Source: Streptomyces sp. NBC_01431 (GTDB taxonomy: Bacteria > Actinomycetota > Actinomycetes > Streptomycetales > Streptomycetaceae). Taken from it: a stretch of 64,000 bases of DNA. The position numbers and the translations under genes were made by a program. Location of the stretch: contig NZ_CP109496.1 in assembly GCF_036231355.1 (NCBI RefSeq), positions 868,001 to 932,000 on the forward strand. Reading direction: 5' to 3'. Positions 17,670-25,805 of the stretch are shown here, in pieces (positions within the stretch are counted from its first letter, which is position 1; every line of letters begins with the position of its first letter). The notes beneath the pieces are model-generated. The model saw only the letters and a program-made list of their open reading frames with translations. It was not told the DNA's origin and did no database searches.

Positions 17670-19115
17670 TCAGACCACCGGAACGGGGTACGTCGGGTAC
17701 TCGACTCCGGAGACGTGCTGGACGACCCGGATGACCTGGCAGGAGTAGCCGAACTCGTTGTCGTACCAGAGGTAGAGGATCGCGTTGTCGCCGTCGACCT
17801 TGGTGGCGCCGGCATCCACGATCGAGGCGTGGCGCGAGCCGATGAAGTCGCTGGAGACCGCGTCCGGGGCGGTGGTGAAGTCGATCTGGCGCTTGAGCGG
17901 CGAGGTCAGCGACACGTTGCGCAGGTAGTCGAGGACCTCCTCGCGCGTGGTCTCGCGGCCCAGGCGCAGGCTGAGGATCGCGATCGAGACGTCCGGCACC
18001 GGCACCCGGATCGAGCTGCCGCTGATCGGCGCCTTCAGCTCGGGCAGCGCCTTGGCGACGGCGGAGGCGGCACCGGTCTCGGTCATGACCATGTTGAGCG
18101 GCGCCGAGCGGCCGCGACGGTCCGCGCTGTGGTAGTTGTCCAGCAGGTTCTGGTCGTTGGTGAACGAGTGGACGGTCTCCACGTGACCGCGCAGCACGCC
18201 GTACTCGTCCGCCATCGCCTTCAGCGGCGGAACGATCGCGTTGGTGGTGCAGGAGGCGCAGGACAGGATCTGCTCGTCCGGCTTGATCGTGTCGTGGTTG
18301 ACGCCGTGCACGATGTTGGGCACGTCGCCCTTGCCGGGCGCGGTCAGGACGACCTTGTCGATGCCGGGGCGCAGGTGCTTGGAAAGACCCTGGCGGTCGC
18401 GCCACTTGCCGGTGTTGTCGATGAGGATGGCGTCCTTGATGCCGTACGCCGTGTAGTCGACCTCCGTCGGGTCGCCGGCGTAGATCACCTTGATCTCGTT
18501 GCCGTTGGCGACGATGGTGCTGTTCGCCTCGTCGACGGTGATGGTGCCCTGGAACTGGCCGTGGATGGAGTCGCGGCGCAGCAGCGAGGCACGCTTGACG
18601 ATGTCCTGGTCGCCGCCCTGCCGGACGACGATGGCCCGCAGCCGCAGGCCGTTGCCGGAACCGGCCTTCTCGATGAGCAGGCGGGCGACGAGGCGGCCGA
18701 TGCGGCCGAACCCGTAGAGGACGACGTCGCGTCCCTCACGGCACTCGATCTTGTTCTCACCCGTGGCTCCGGCGACGGCCTCGGCGGTGAACTCCTCGAC
18801 CGACAGGCCCCGGTCGTCGCTCTTGTACGTCGCGGCGAGCATGCCGATGTCGATCTGCGAAGGGCCGAGATCGAGGGCGGTGAGCGCCTTCAGGAACGGC
18901 AGCGTCTCGGTGACCGAGAGCTCCTCGCCGGCGATCTGCCGGGCGAATCGGTGGGTCTTGAGAATGCTGACCACCGACTTGTTCACCAGGGAGCGGCTGT
19001 GCAGCAGGACCGTGACGTCCCGCTCCCGGTGCAGCTTCCCGATGATCGGGATCATCGACTCCGCGATCTCCTCGCGGTTCTTCCAGTTGGTGAACGAGTC
19101 GTCATTGACAGTCAC
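17670..19115 (-). CDS. gap: Glyceraldehyde-3-phosphate dehydrogenase, long form
   Basis: 481 aa, against about 335 for ordinary GAPDH. The Rossmann motif GFGRIGR starts near residue 132, so the first ~125 residues are an extra domain (helical, with [16 protein letters not shown]). The catalytic Cys lies in SCASCTTNA (about 286), where most GAPDHs read SNASCTTNC. HSFTNDQ, the [10 protein letters not shown] phosphate site and WYDNEFGYS are all present. It should interconvert glyceraldehyde-3-phosphate and 1,3-bisphosphoglycerate. GTG start at 19115, moderate AAAGA site. Confidence 0.9.
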   Translation of the reverse strand: MTVNDDSFTNWKNREEIAESMIPIIGKLHRERDVTVLLHSRSLVNKSVVSILKTHRFARQIAGEELSVTETLPFLKALTALDLGPSQIDIGMLAATYKSDDRGLSVEEFTAEAVAGATGENKIECREGRDVVLYGFGRIGRLVARLLIEKAGSGNGLRLRAIVVRQGGDQDIVKRASLLRRDSIHGQFQGTITVDEANSTIVANGNEIKVIYAGDPTEVDYTAYGIKDAILIDNTGKWRDRQGLSKHLRPGIDKVVLTAPGKGDVPNIVHGVNHDTIKPDEQILSCASCTTNAIVPPLKAMADEYGVLRGHVETVHSFTNDQNLLDNYHSADRRGRSAPLNMVMTETGAASAVAKALPELKAPISGSSIRVPVPDVSIAILSLRLGRETTREEVLDYLRNVSLTSPLKRQIDFTTAPDAVSSDFIGSRHASIVDAGATKVDGDNAILYLWYDNEFGYSCQVIRVVQHVSGVEYPTYPVPVV

Positions 19116-19165
19116 AGGTTTATCTTTCGAGCTAGGCGGCGCTCATATGCTAACCCCACCTCTTT

Positions 19166-19179
19166 TTTGATCGTTCAAA
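19166..19179. promoter_or_regulatory. Inverted repeat in the GAPDH promoter region
   Basis: TTTGA-TCGT-TCAAA lies 51-64 nt upstream of the GAPDH GTG. On the minus strand it overlaps TTGAAC, a possible -35; TAGCAT further down could be the -10, with a longer than usual spacer. A candidate operator. Confidence 0.3.
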
Positions 19180-19208
19180 GGGTGCCGCTCAGAGGTCCGG
19201 GCCCTGCG

Positions 19209-20339
19209 TCAGGACGTGTCGGTCCGGGAGAAGAAGTGTTCCTCCAGGACCAGGTCGATGGCGACGGCGGTCGGGATCGCGACCAGCGCCCCGACGATGC
19301 CGAGCAGCGCACCGCCGATCAGGACGCCCACGACGGTGACCAGCGGGTGGACGTCGACGGCGAACCGCATCACCCGGGGCACGATCAGATAGTCCTCGGC
19401 GACCCGGAACCCCACGTAGAAGCCCGCTGTCGCGAGCCCGATGGGCAGCGACACCGAGAGGGCCACCAGGCTGACCACGAAGCCGCCGATGGTGGTCCCG
19501 ACGATCGGGATGAGGTCCATCAGGGCGATGAAGACGCCGAGCGCGGCGGGGTAGGGAACGCCGGTGGCCACGCACCACAGGAAGGTCGCGAGCCCCGCGA
19601 TCACGGAGGTGACCACATTGCCGAGCATGTAGCGCCCGACCCGGTTCAGGATCTCGTCGGTCACGTCCTGGACGTGCGGGCGCTTGCTCGCTGCGACGAA
19701 GCGCAGGCCGAACCGCTTGAGGCCGGGCAGGAACACCATCACGTAGACCATGACCACGAGCACGACGACGGCCGAGGTCACCGCCCCGACCACGAGCTTT
19801 CCGGCGCCGAGCAGACCACCGGCGAGACCGGACGCCGCCCCTCCCGAGGAGAACTGCTGCTTGATCTTGGCCAGCACGTGGTACCGGTCCTCGAACCTGC
19901 CGAGCGCCGAGTTGTGGTTGTGCAAGGCCCGCAGCCAGCCCGGCGCCGCCTTCACCAGGGCGTTGACCTCGTCGGCGACCGGCGGCACGACCAGCGCGAG
20001 GAATCCGCCGAAGAGGGCGACCAGAAGGACGAGCACGACCGCGACGGCCCAGCTGCGGCGCATCCGGTGCCGGGCCAGCCAGGCGACGACGGGCTCCAGC
20101 GCGATCGCGATGAAGCCGGCCAGCAGCAGCAGCGTCAGGAGGCTGCCGACCTCCAGGACGGTCTGGACGGTCAGCCATGCCAGCGTCGCTCCGAGGCCCA
20201 GTCCGAAGCCGATGGCGGCCCACGACCGGCCGCCCGGCCCCGTCCCGCGACGTCGCCGCACCCCTCCGTCCCAGGACGCCTGCGCCGGCTCGCGGTCGCC
20301 CTCGCCCTGGCCGTCGCCCTCAGGCCGGGCGGGCGTCAT
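19209..20339 (-). CDS. AI-2E family transporter (PerM-type permease)
   Basis: 376 aa with about seven hydrophobic segments: a pair near 37-85, one near 92-112, a soluble stretch (~120-185), then further spans from about 190. The family signature GIVGALVAIPTAVAIDLVLEE-like C-terminus and LMDLIPIVGTTIGG are clear. Members export AI-2-like signals, or act as Na/H antiporters, so the substrate is open; proximity to a Mrp antiporter operon is suggestive only. ATG 20339 chosen over TTG 20381 because AGGGA precedes it. Confidence 0.85.
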   Translation of the reverse strand: MTPARPEGDGQGEGDREPAQASWDGGVRRRRGTGPGGRSWAAIGFGLGLGATLAWLTVQTVLEVGSLLTLLLLAGFIAIALEPVVAWLARHRMRRSWAVAVVLVLLVALFGGFLALVVPPVADEVNALVKAAPGWLRALHNHNSALGRFEDRYHVLAKIKQQFSSGGAASGLAGGLLGAGKLVVGAVTSAVVVLVVMVYVMVFLPGLKRFGLRFVAASKRPHVQDVTDEILNRVGRYMLGNVVTSVIAGLATFLWCVATGVPYPAALGVFIALMDLIPIVGTTIGGFVVSLVALSVSLPIGLATAGFYVGFRVAEDYLIVPRVMRFAVDVHPLVTVVGVLIGGALLGIVGALVAIPTAVAIDLVLEEHFFSRTDTS

Positions 20340-20743
20340 CGCCGCATCCCTGTCCGCCTGATGCGGCTGAGGCGCGGGCAAGCGCTGACTGCATCTGCCA
20401 GTACCCCTCTTCGAGATCTGCCAGTGCCTCTCCTGGAGGCCGGGATCTTACTGCTCCGACCCTAGCCAGGTATCCCGTCGGCGGCCTTGTATGCCGAGCG
20501 CGCACCCGCCATCCGGCTGACCGCGACGGGCCGCCGCCGAGAGGCGAGTGCCTCGGCCCGGGGAATGGCCATGAGCCCGCCGGGTACCCGCTGGTCCCGG
20601 AAGGACCGCTTCCAGGGGCCCGTCGCCGCCACCGTGACACCGCGCGTCGTCCCCGGCCCCCAGGTCGGCGGTGCTTTCATGACGGGGCCTGCACAACGGA
20701 CAGAACACAGATGTCGCTTGCGAAATGGCGAGGTGAAGCACAC
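20340..20743. other. Divergent intergenic region (404 bp)
   Basis: No gene supported between the AI-2E permease and the Mrp operon. The 10-mer ATCTGCCAGT occurs twice in direct orientation at 20393-20402 and 20416-20425, 23 bp apart. A GGGTAC at 20582-20587 has a degenerate upstream GAAT at 15 nt but is about 155 nt from the first Mrp gene. Otherwise nothing recognisable. Confidence 0.45.
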
Positions 20744-20920
20744 ATGGGACGAGCGGTGGGCCTGACCGCCGAACTCCTCGCATGGTGGCTCCTCCTGATG
20801 GGCGGATGGCTGGTGCTGATCAGCACGATCGACGCCTTGGAGCTCTTGGTCGGAGCGGCGTGCGCGCTGCTGTCGGCGGTCGCGGCGTGCGCGGCCCGGC
20901 GGGCGATGAGCGACCGGTGA
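20744..20920 (+). CDS. Short MrpE-like membrane subunit
   Basis: 58 aa with two transmembrane helices (LLAWWLLLMGGWLVLI and LELLVGAACALLSAVAACA). Its position at the head of an Mrp operon and the two-helix pattern match the N-terminal part of MrpE, normally about 160 aa; the cytoplasmic half is absent. ATG 20744 has AGGTGA upstream. The stop overlaps the GTG of the MrpFG gene. Identification as MrpE rests on context and topology only. Confidence 0.6.
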   Translation: MGRAVGLTAELLAWWLLLMGGWLVLISTIDALELLVGAACALLSAVAACAARRAMSDR

Positions 20921-21375
20921 ACGGCTGGCTCGCCGCTGCGGCCGCGCTGCTCGTGGCAGGGCTGGGGCCGGTGGTCTGGGGCGTGGCGACCGGCTCGCTG
21001 GGACGCCGTGTCGTCGCCCAGAACTTTGCGACCTCGGCGGTCTGCCTGGTCATGCTGCTGCTCTCCCAGGGCTACACCCGGCCCGCCTACGTCGACCTCG
21101 CCCTGGTCCTCGCCGTACTCGGGCCGGCCGGCACGCTGGTGTACGCCCGGCTGCTCGCCGATGAGCTGAACGACGATCCCCCACACGCCAATCTGCTCAC
21201 CGCGCTGGCCGCTTCGGCGACCGCGGTCGTCGTGGTGGCGACCTGTGTGGCCACCGGGCCGGGCCGGGCGATGGTGAAGCTGGTGCTGATCGGGGTGCTG
21301 ATCGTCGCGGGGAACGTGATCGCGTCACGGGCGCTGGCGGGCGGCTACCCCGGGACGGGGGTGGAGCGTGACTGA
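20917..21375 (+). CDS. MrpF-MrpG fusion antiporter subunit
   Basis: 152 aa. After a first hydrophobic helix, residues ~30-85 (RRVVAQNFATSAVCL, YVDLALVLAVLGPAGTLVYARLL) match MrpF, and residues ~90-145 (LLTALAASATAVVVVA, GRAMVKLVLIGVLIVAGNVIASRAL) match MrpG. Both are small membrane subunits of the Mrp-type Na+/H+ antiporter, normally separate polypeptides. GTG 20917 overlaps the previous stop by 4 nt, and the end overlaps the next gene by 8 nt. Confidence 0.75.
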   Translation: MNGWLAAAAALLVAGLGPVVWGVATGSLGRRVVAQNFATSAVCLVMLLLSQGYTRPAYVDLALVLAVLGPAGTLVYARLLADELNDDPPHANLLTALAASATAVVVVATCVATGPGRAMVKLVLIGVLIVAGNVIASRALAGGYPGTGVERD

Positions 21376-21628
21376 CGCCCTGATCGTGATCGCGCTGCTG
21401 CTCGTCGCGGCGTCGGCGACCGCCGCCGTCGCGGTGCGCGACCCGGCCCGCCAGGCTCTCGTGCTCGCGGTGCTCGGGCTGTCGCTCGCGGTGCTGTTCA
21501 CCGTCCTACAGGCCCCCGACGTGGGCCTGTCGCAGCTCGCGGTGGGCGCGGCCCTGACCCCCCTGCTGATTCTGCTGTCCGTACGCAAGGTACGGCGTCG
21601 CGGGCAGCGCAAGGGCGGTGACGGATGA
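21368..21628 (+). CDS. MrpA C-terminal-type subunit (DUF4040/MbhD-like)
   Basis: 86 aa with three hydrophobic segments. DPARQALVLAVLGLSLAVLF and QAPDVGLSQLAVGAALTPLL match the DUF4040 segment found near the C-terminus of MrpA and as MbhD in hydrogenase-linked Mrp modules. Here it is free-standing. GTG 21368 overlaps the MrpFG stop; the gene's own stop overlaps the next ATG. Confidence 0.75.
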   Translation: MTDALIVIALLLVAASATAAVAVRDPARQALVLAVLGLSLAVLFTVLQAPDVGLSQLAVGAALTPLLILLSVRKVRRRGQRKGGDG

Positions 21629-22365
21629 GTCGGCGGCTGCGTCTTTGGGTCCTCGCCGTGGGCGGACTCGGGGTCGCGGCGCTCTACGTCGCCGCCGCCC
21701 TGCGGCTGCCGAGCTTCGGCACCGCCTACCACCCCTACGGCACCCGCGCGGTCGCGGCCTCCCTCGCCCGCCGCACCGCCAACGTCATCTCCTCCGTCAA
21801 CTTCGACCAGCGCGCCTTCGACACCCTGGGCGAGGAGAGCATCCTGTTCGGCTCGGTGCTCGGGACCGTCGTCCTGCTGCGCCAGACCCGCGACGAGCGC
21901 GAGGTGCCCCCCGCCCCGGCCCGGGTCGCCCCCGCGGTTCGCCGCTACGCGATGCTGACGCTGCCGGTGGCGCTGCTCGTCGGCCTGTACGTCATCGCCC
22001 ACGGCCAGCTCAGCCCCGGCGGCGGTTTCCAGGGCGGCGTGGTGGTCGCGACCGCGCTGCACCTGCTCTACATCGGGGCGGACTACCGCGCCCTGGAACG
22101 AATCCGGCCGGTCGGCCTGTACGAGGTCGGCGACGCGGCGGGCGAGGCCGCGTATCTACTCCTCGGCGCCGCGGGGGTGCTCAGCGGTTCGGCGTTCCTC
22201 GCCAACACCCTGCTTCCGTACGGGACGTTCAACACGCTTTCCTCCGGCGGGACCGTACCGCTCCTGAACGCGGCGGTCGGCATCGAGGTCGCGTGCGCGG
22301 TCGTGGTGCTGCTCGCCCGCTTCCTCGACCAGGCCGTCGAGATCGAGGAGGAGAACGGTCGATGA
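21625..22365 (+). CDS. mrpB: MrpB subunit with N-terminal MbhE-like segment
   Basis: 246 aa. Residues ~50-90 (NVISSVNFDQRAFDTLGEE) match the MbhE/MrpA C-terminal motif with its DxRxxDTLGE signature; from ~110 the MnhB/MrpB domain follows, with AHGQLSPGGGFQGGVV as its hallmark and LLPYGTFNTLSSGGTVPLLN. About six transmembrane helices. ATG overlaps the upstream stop by 4 nt. Confidence 0.82.
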   Translation: MSRRLRLWVLAVGGLGVAALYVAAALRLPSFGTAYHPYGTRAVAASLARRTANVISSVNFDQRAFDTLGEESILFGSVLGTVVLLRQTRDEREVPPAPARVAPAVRRYAMLTLPVALLVGLYVIAHGQLSPGGGFQGGVVVATALHLLYIGADYRALERIRPVGLYEVGDAAGEAAYLLLGAAGVLSGSAFLANTLLPYGTFNTLSSGGTVPLLNAAVGIEVACAVVVLLARFLDQAVEIEEENGR

Positions 22366-22381
22366 GGAGGGATGGGAGCCG

Positions 22382-22735
22382 ATGGTGATGTCCGTGCTGC
22401 CCTATCTGATCGCCGGGTGGATCTTCCTGGTGGGCTGCTACGGCCTGGCCACCAGCCGCCATCTGGTCCACGCGGTGGGGTGCCTGACGGTATGTCAATC
22501 ATCCACCTATGTCCTGCTGTTGGCGGTGGGCTACCGCGACGGCGGCACCGCTCCGGTCTTCTCCGACGTGACTCCGGGTTCGCGGCCGCTCGTCGACCCT
22601 GTCGTCCAGGCCCTGACGCTCACCGATGTGGTCGTCGGCGCCACGGTCACCGCCCTGCTGCTCGCCCTGGTGATACAGGTCGCCAAACGGCACGGCACCG
22701 TGGACCCCGACGAACTCTCCGAGCTGCGCGGATGA
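22382..22735 (+). CDS. mrpC: MrpC (NuoK-like) antiporter subunit
   Basis: 117 aa with three transmembrane helices. The NuoK/MrpC pattern is present: an N-terminal helix, a membrane-embedded segment, then DPVVQALTLTDVVVGATVTALLLALVIQ, a hallmark of MrpC. Possible starts at 22382 and 22388 (ATG GTG ATG); GGAG lies 3 or 9 nt away, favouring 22388. The stop overlaps the ATG of mrpD. Confidence 0.82.
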   Translation: MVMSVLPYLIAGWIFLVGCYGLATSRHLVHAVGCLTVCQSSTYVLLLAVGYRDGGTAPVFSDVTPGSRPLVDPVVQALTLTDVVVGATVTALLLALVIQVAKRHGTVDPDELSELRG

Positions 22736-24480
22736 ACCACCTCCTGCCACTGGTGGTGGCCCTGCCGCTGCTCGGCGCCGCCGCACTCGTCGCGGCCGGG
22801 CGCCGACTGCCGCGCGTCGCCGCCGAGACGATCGGCTGCGCCGTCGCCGCCGCGACGGCCGTGCTCGCCGTCGTCCTCCTCGTCCACGCCTCGCCGGACG
22901 CCGTCGAATGGGTCGGCGGCTGGCAGCCCAAGGGCGGCGAGGGCGTGGGCATCGTTTTGGTGGGCGACGCGGCCGGTACCGGTCTCGCCGCGCTCGTCTC
23001 GGTCCTCGTCGTCGCCGTACTCGCCTATTCCTGGCACTACTTCGACGAGCCGCCGCAGCGCCACGCGGGCTCCTTCCCCGCTCTGGTGCTGCTCTTCCAG
23101 GCCGGCATGTGCGGATTCGCGCTCACCGGTGACCTGTTCAACGCCTTCGTCTTCTTCGAGCTGATGAGTGTCGTGGCGTACGCGCTGACCGGCTACCGCG
23201 TCGAGGAGGCGCGGGCCGTCCAGGGCGCGCTCACCTTCGGTGTGGTCAACTCCCTGGGCGCCTATGCCACGTTGACGGGCATCGTGCTGCTGTACGCGCG
23301 CACCGGCGAGCTGGGCATGCGGCAGATCGGACAGCGTCTGGACGCGCACGGCGGGCCGGACGCACTGGTCCTGGCGGCCTTCGCGCTGGTGCTCACCGGC
23401 CTGCTGGTGAAGGCGGCCGCCGCGCCGTTCCACTTCTGGCTGCCCGACGCCCACGCCGTGGCGCCGACACCGGTGTGCATGCTGCTGTCCGGGGTCATGG
23501 TCGAGCTCGGCGTGTACGGAGCGTGGCGGGTGTACGCCACCGTGTTCGCGGGCCCCGGCGGGATTCCGGCGGCGGACGCCGAGCGGGCGCTGGCGGTGCT
23601 CGGCGTACTGACCGCGCTCGTCGGCGCCGTGATGTGCTGGCAGCAGCGCCACATCAAACGGCTCCTGGCGTTCTCGACGGTCGCGCACACTGGGCTGTTT
23701 CTCGTCGGCATCGGCCTGCTCAAGCCCGAGGCGACCGGCGGCGTGGCGATGTACGTGCTGTCCCACGCGGGCGCGAAGGCGGCCCTGTTCGCCTGCACCG
23801 GCATCCTGCTCGACCGCTACGGCAGCGTCGACGAACACGAACTGCACGGCCGGGCGCGGGAGTTGCGGCTGGTCGCCGCCCTCTTCGTCATCGGCGGTCT
23901 GGCCCTGGCGGGTCTTGCGCCCTTCGGTACGGGGCTCGGGAAGGCCGTCGTTGAGGAGGCGGGGGGCGGCGGCTTCACCGTGCTGTTCGTGGCCGTCTCG
24001 GCGCTCACCGCGGGCGCCGTGCTGCGGGTGGCGGCGCGCGTGTTCTTCGGGCTCGGGCCGAAGCCGCTGGGCGACCCGCCGAACGAGACGAAGGGTGAGG
24101 ACGAGGAGCCGGAGACCCGGGGCAGGATCGGCCGGGTGCCCGGCACGATGATCGCGGTCCCGGCCCTGCTGCTCGCCGGATCCCTGGCCGCCGGCCTGGT
24201 ACCGGCCCTGTCCACGGCGGTGGGCCGGGGCTTCGGAGCCGAGGCCGGCCGCGCGCCGCACTGGACCCTGTCCGGCGTGCTCCTCGCCCTCGCGTCGGCG
24301 GTCCTCGCCGCCGGTCTCGCGGCGGCCGCCGTGCGGGGACCCGCGCGCCGGGAGCCGTACCGCTGGACGCAGCCGCTGCGCCGGCTGCATTCGGGTCACA
24401 TCGGCGACTACGTCGCCTGGCTCCTCGCGGGCACGGCCCTTCTCGGCGCCCTCGCCCTGCCCGGAGTCCTCACGGGCTGA
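22732..24480 (+). CDS. mrpD: MrpD-type proton-translocating membrane subunit
   Basis: 582 aa with about 14 hydrophobic helices, of the complex I NuoL/M/N-like family. Conserved elements: GDLFNAFVFFELMSV with the key Glu, LLVKAAAAPFHFWLPDAHAVAPTPV, and RHIKRLLAFSTVAHTG. A charged loop (KGEDEEPETRG, about 446-456) is a variable insert. No separate full MrpA gene is seen, so this may be the only large proton-pumping subunit of the complex. ATGA overlap with mrpC. Confidence 0.85.
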   Translation: MNHLLPLVVALPLLGAAALVAAGRRLPRVAAETIGCAVAAATAVLAVVLLVHASPDAVEWVGGWQPKGGEGVGIVLVGDAAGTGLAALVSVLVVAVLAYSWHYFDEPPQRHAGSFPALVLLFQAGMCGFALTGDLFNAFVFFELMSVVAYALTGYRVEEARAVQGALTFGVVNSLGAYATLTGIVLLYARTGELGMRQIGQRLDAHGGPDALVLAAFALVLTGLLVKAAAAPFHFWLPDAHAVAPTPVCMLLSGVMVELGVYGAWRVYATVFAGPGGIPAADAERALAVLGVLTALVGAVMCWQQRHIKRLLAFSTVAHTGLFLVGIGLLKPEATGGVAMYVLSHAGAKAALFACTGILLDRYGSVDEHELHGRARELRLVAALFVIGGLALAGLAPFGTGLGKAVVEEAGGGGFTVLFVAVSALTAGAVLRVAARVFFGLGPKPLGDPPNETKGEDEEPETRGRIGRVPGTMIAVPALLLAGSLAAGLVPALSTAVGRGFGAEAGRAPHWTLSGVLLALASAVLAAGLAAAAVRGPARREPYRWTQPLRRLHSGHIGDYVAWLLAGTALLGALALPGVLTG

Positions 24481-24740
24481 TCCGAACACCCGCCCCGAAT
24501 ATGCCAAACAAATACGCTGCGTCACTGCGCGCGGGAATGCCGGTCCGGCGGCGCGGCCAACCGCAGGGGATTTACGAGACGTTGGAGCCGCGTCCCGGCA
24601 AAGCGGCGGAAGCAGAACTTCCGGACAATGAGTTTCGATACGACTTAAGGATGAGTAAGGTGTGGCTCGCTGTCGGTGAACCTGCGTAAGCACTCGGGCT
24701 CCGGCTCAATTCGGCATGGCCGGAAATTTTTTGGCGCAGG

Positions 24741-25724
24741 GTGTCGTCTGCGGGACGGGGGAGGATCGTGGCTGCCGGCTCGTTCGAGGGACACTACGTA
24801 TGGCATCCGGCCGCCGACGATCGCGAGCTCGCACGAGCGTGCACGGACGTCCGCGCGGGGCGGTATCTGGGCGCCCACAACGTGCTCAAAGAAGCGCGCG
24901 GAGACTTCGAGTTGCGGGCCCACCGCTCGCTGGTCCTGGCGTCGGAGGCGGCGGACTCGGACCTGGCGGAACGCTGGATGGCCGAGGAACCGGGCCCGGA
25001 GGCAGCCCTGTTGGGGGCGCGGGTGGCGATGCTCCGCGCTCTGCGGATGGCCGATGCGCGGGACGCCAGGGCGGCCGCGCTGCTCCGCATAGCCCAGGCC
25101 GCCTGTGACCGGGCGGCGCGGCTGCTGCCCCAGGACCCCACCCCGTGGGTCGCGCAGTTGGCGCTCGCCCGCATCGACAGCCCCCGCGATCCCGCCCCGA
25201 GGGGGCTGTTGACCGCGCCGCCGGGCCCTTGGCAGTTGTTCGCCCACGTCCTGCGTCTCGACCCCTGGCACCGCGAGGCGCACCACCGCTTTCTCGCCTG
25301 CTTCTTCACCCGGCACGGCGGTTCGGCGAGCGCGCGCTGGGACGTCGCCTCGTTCCTCAGCCACCGGGCGCCGGCCACCTCCGCGCTGCGGCTGCTGCCG
25401 CTGGTCGCGCTGGTCGAGGACTACGACCCGGGCGCCCTCCTGGCCGACCACACCTGGCAACAGCCGCAGTGGGCCACGACCACACTCGGCATTTATCACA
25501 ACTGGTTTCCGCAGGCGGCCAGTTACCGGTTCACTCCGGTTCTCGACCTCGCCTATCTGGCGCACGCCCTGTTCATGGCGAACCGTGAATTCGAGGCGCG
25601 CGAAGTACTCACCGCCATGGGCCCCTACGCCTCCCGCATGCCCTGGAGCGCGTTCGGCGACCCCGGCGAGCAGCTGACCAGGGCCAGGCGATCCTGCGGA
25701 CTCCCGATCCCCGCACCGGCCTGA
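24741..25724 (+). CDS. TPR-like helical-repeat protein, unknown function
   Basis: 327 aa, alpha-helical, rich in Ala, Leu and Trp, with spaced repeats such as LARACTDVRAGRYLGAH, ACDRAARLLPQDPTPWV and AHALFMANREFEAREVL that suggest TPR-type helical pairs. No signal peptide or membrane helix. Start is uncertain: GTG 24741 has only GCAGG next to it, while GTG 24768 follows GGAGG at short spacing. A 260-bp, relatively AT-rich gap precedes it. I do not recognise a functional family. Confidence 0.65.
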   Translation: MSSAGRGRIVAAGSFEGHYVWHPAADDRELARACTDVRAGRYLGAHNVLKEARGDFELRAHRSLVLASEAADSDLAERWMAEEPGPEAALLGARVAMLRALRMADARDARAAALLRIAQAACDRAARLLPQDPTPWVAQLALARIDSPRDPAPRGLLTAPPGPWQLFAHVLRLDPWHREAHHRFLACFFTRHGGSASARWDVASFLSHRAPATSALRLLPLVALVEDYDPGALLADHTWQQPQWATTTLGIYHNWFPQAASYRFTPVLDLAYLAHALFMANREFEAREVLTAMGPYASRMPWSAFGDPGEQLTRARRSCGLPIPAPA

Positions 25725-25805
25725 CCACGCCGGAGCGTTCACCGCCGCTCCCGCGCGGAGCGGCCAGACCCACGCGCCCTTCACCCCACAGGAAAGGTTG
25801 CCACT

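Noticed and set aside
17511..20465. 984-codon plus-strand frame
   Set aside because: Antisense of the GAPDH and AI-2E permease genes; composition dominated by Asp, Val, Gly and Arg, no domain.
20582..20587. Another GGGTAC hexamer as SigB promoter of the Mrp operon
   Set aside because: About 155 nt from the first gene with only a degenerate -35; chance occurrence is likely.
24501..24689. 62-codon frame in the gap before the helical-repeat gene
   Set aside because: No ribosome-binding site, weak third-position GC and no homologous pattern; the gap is more likely promoter DNA.
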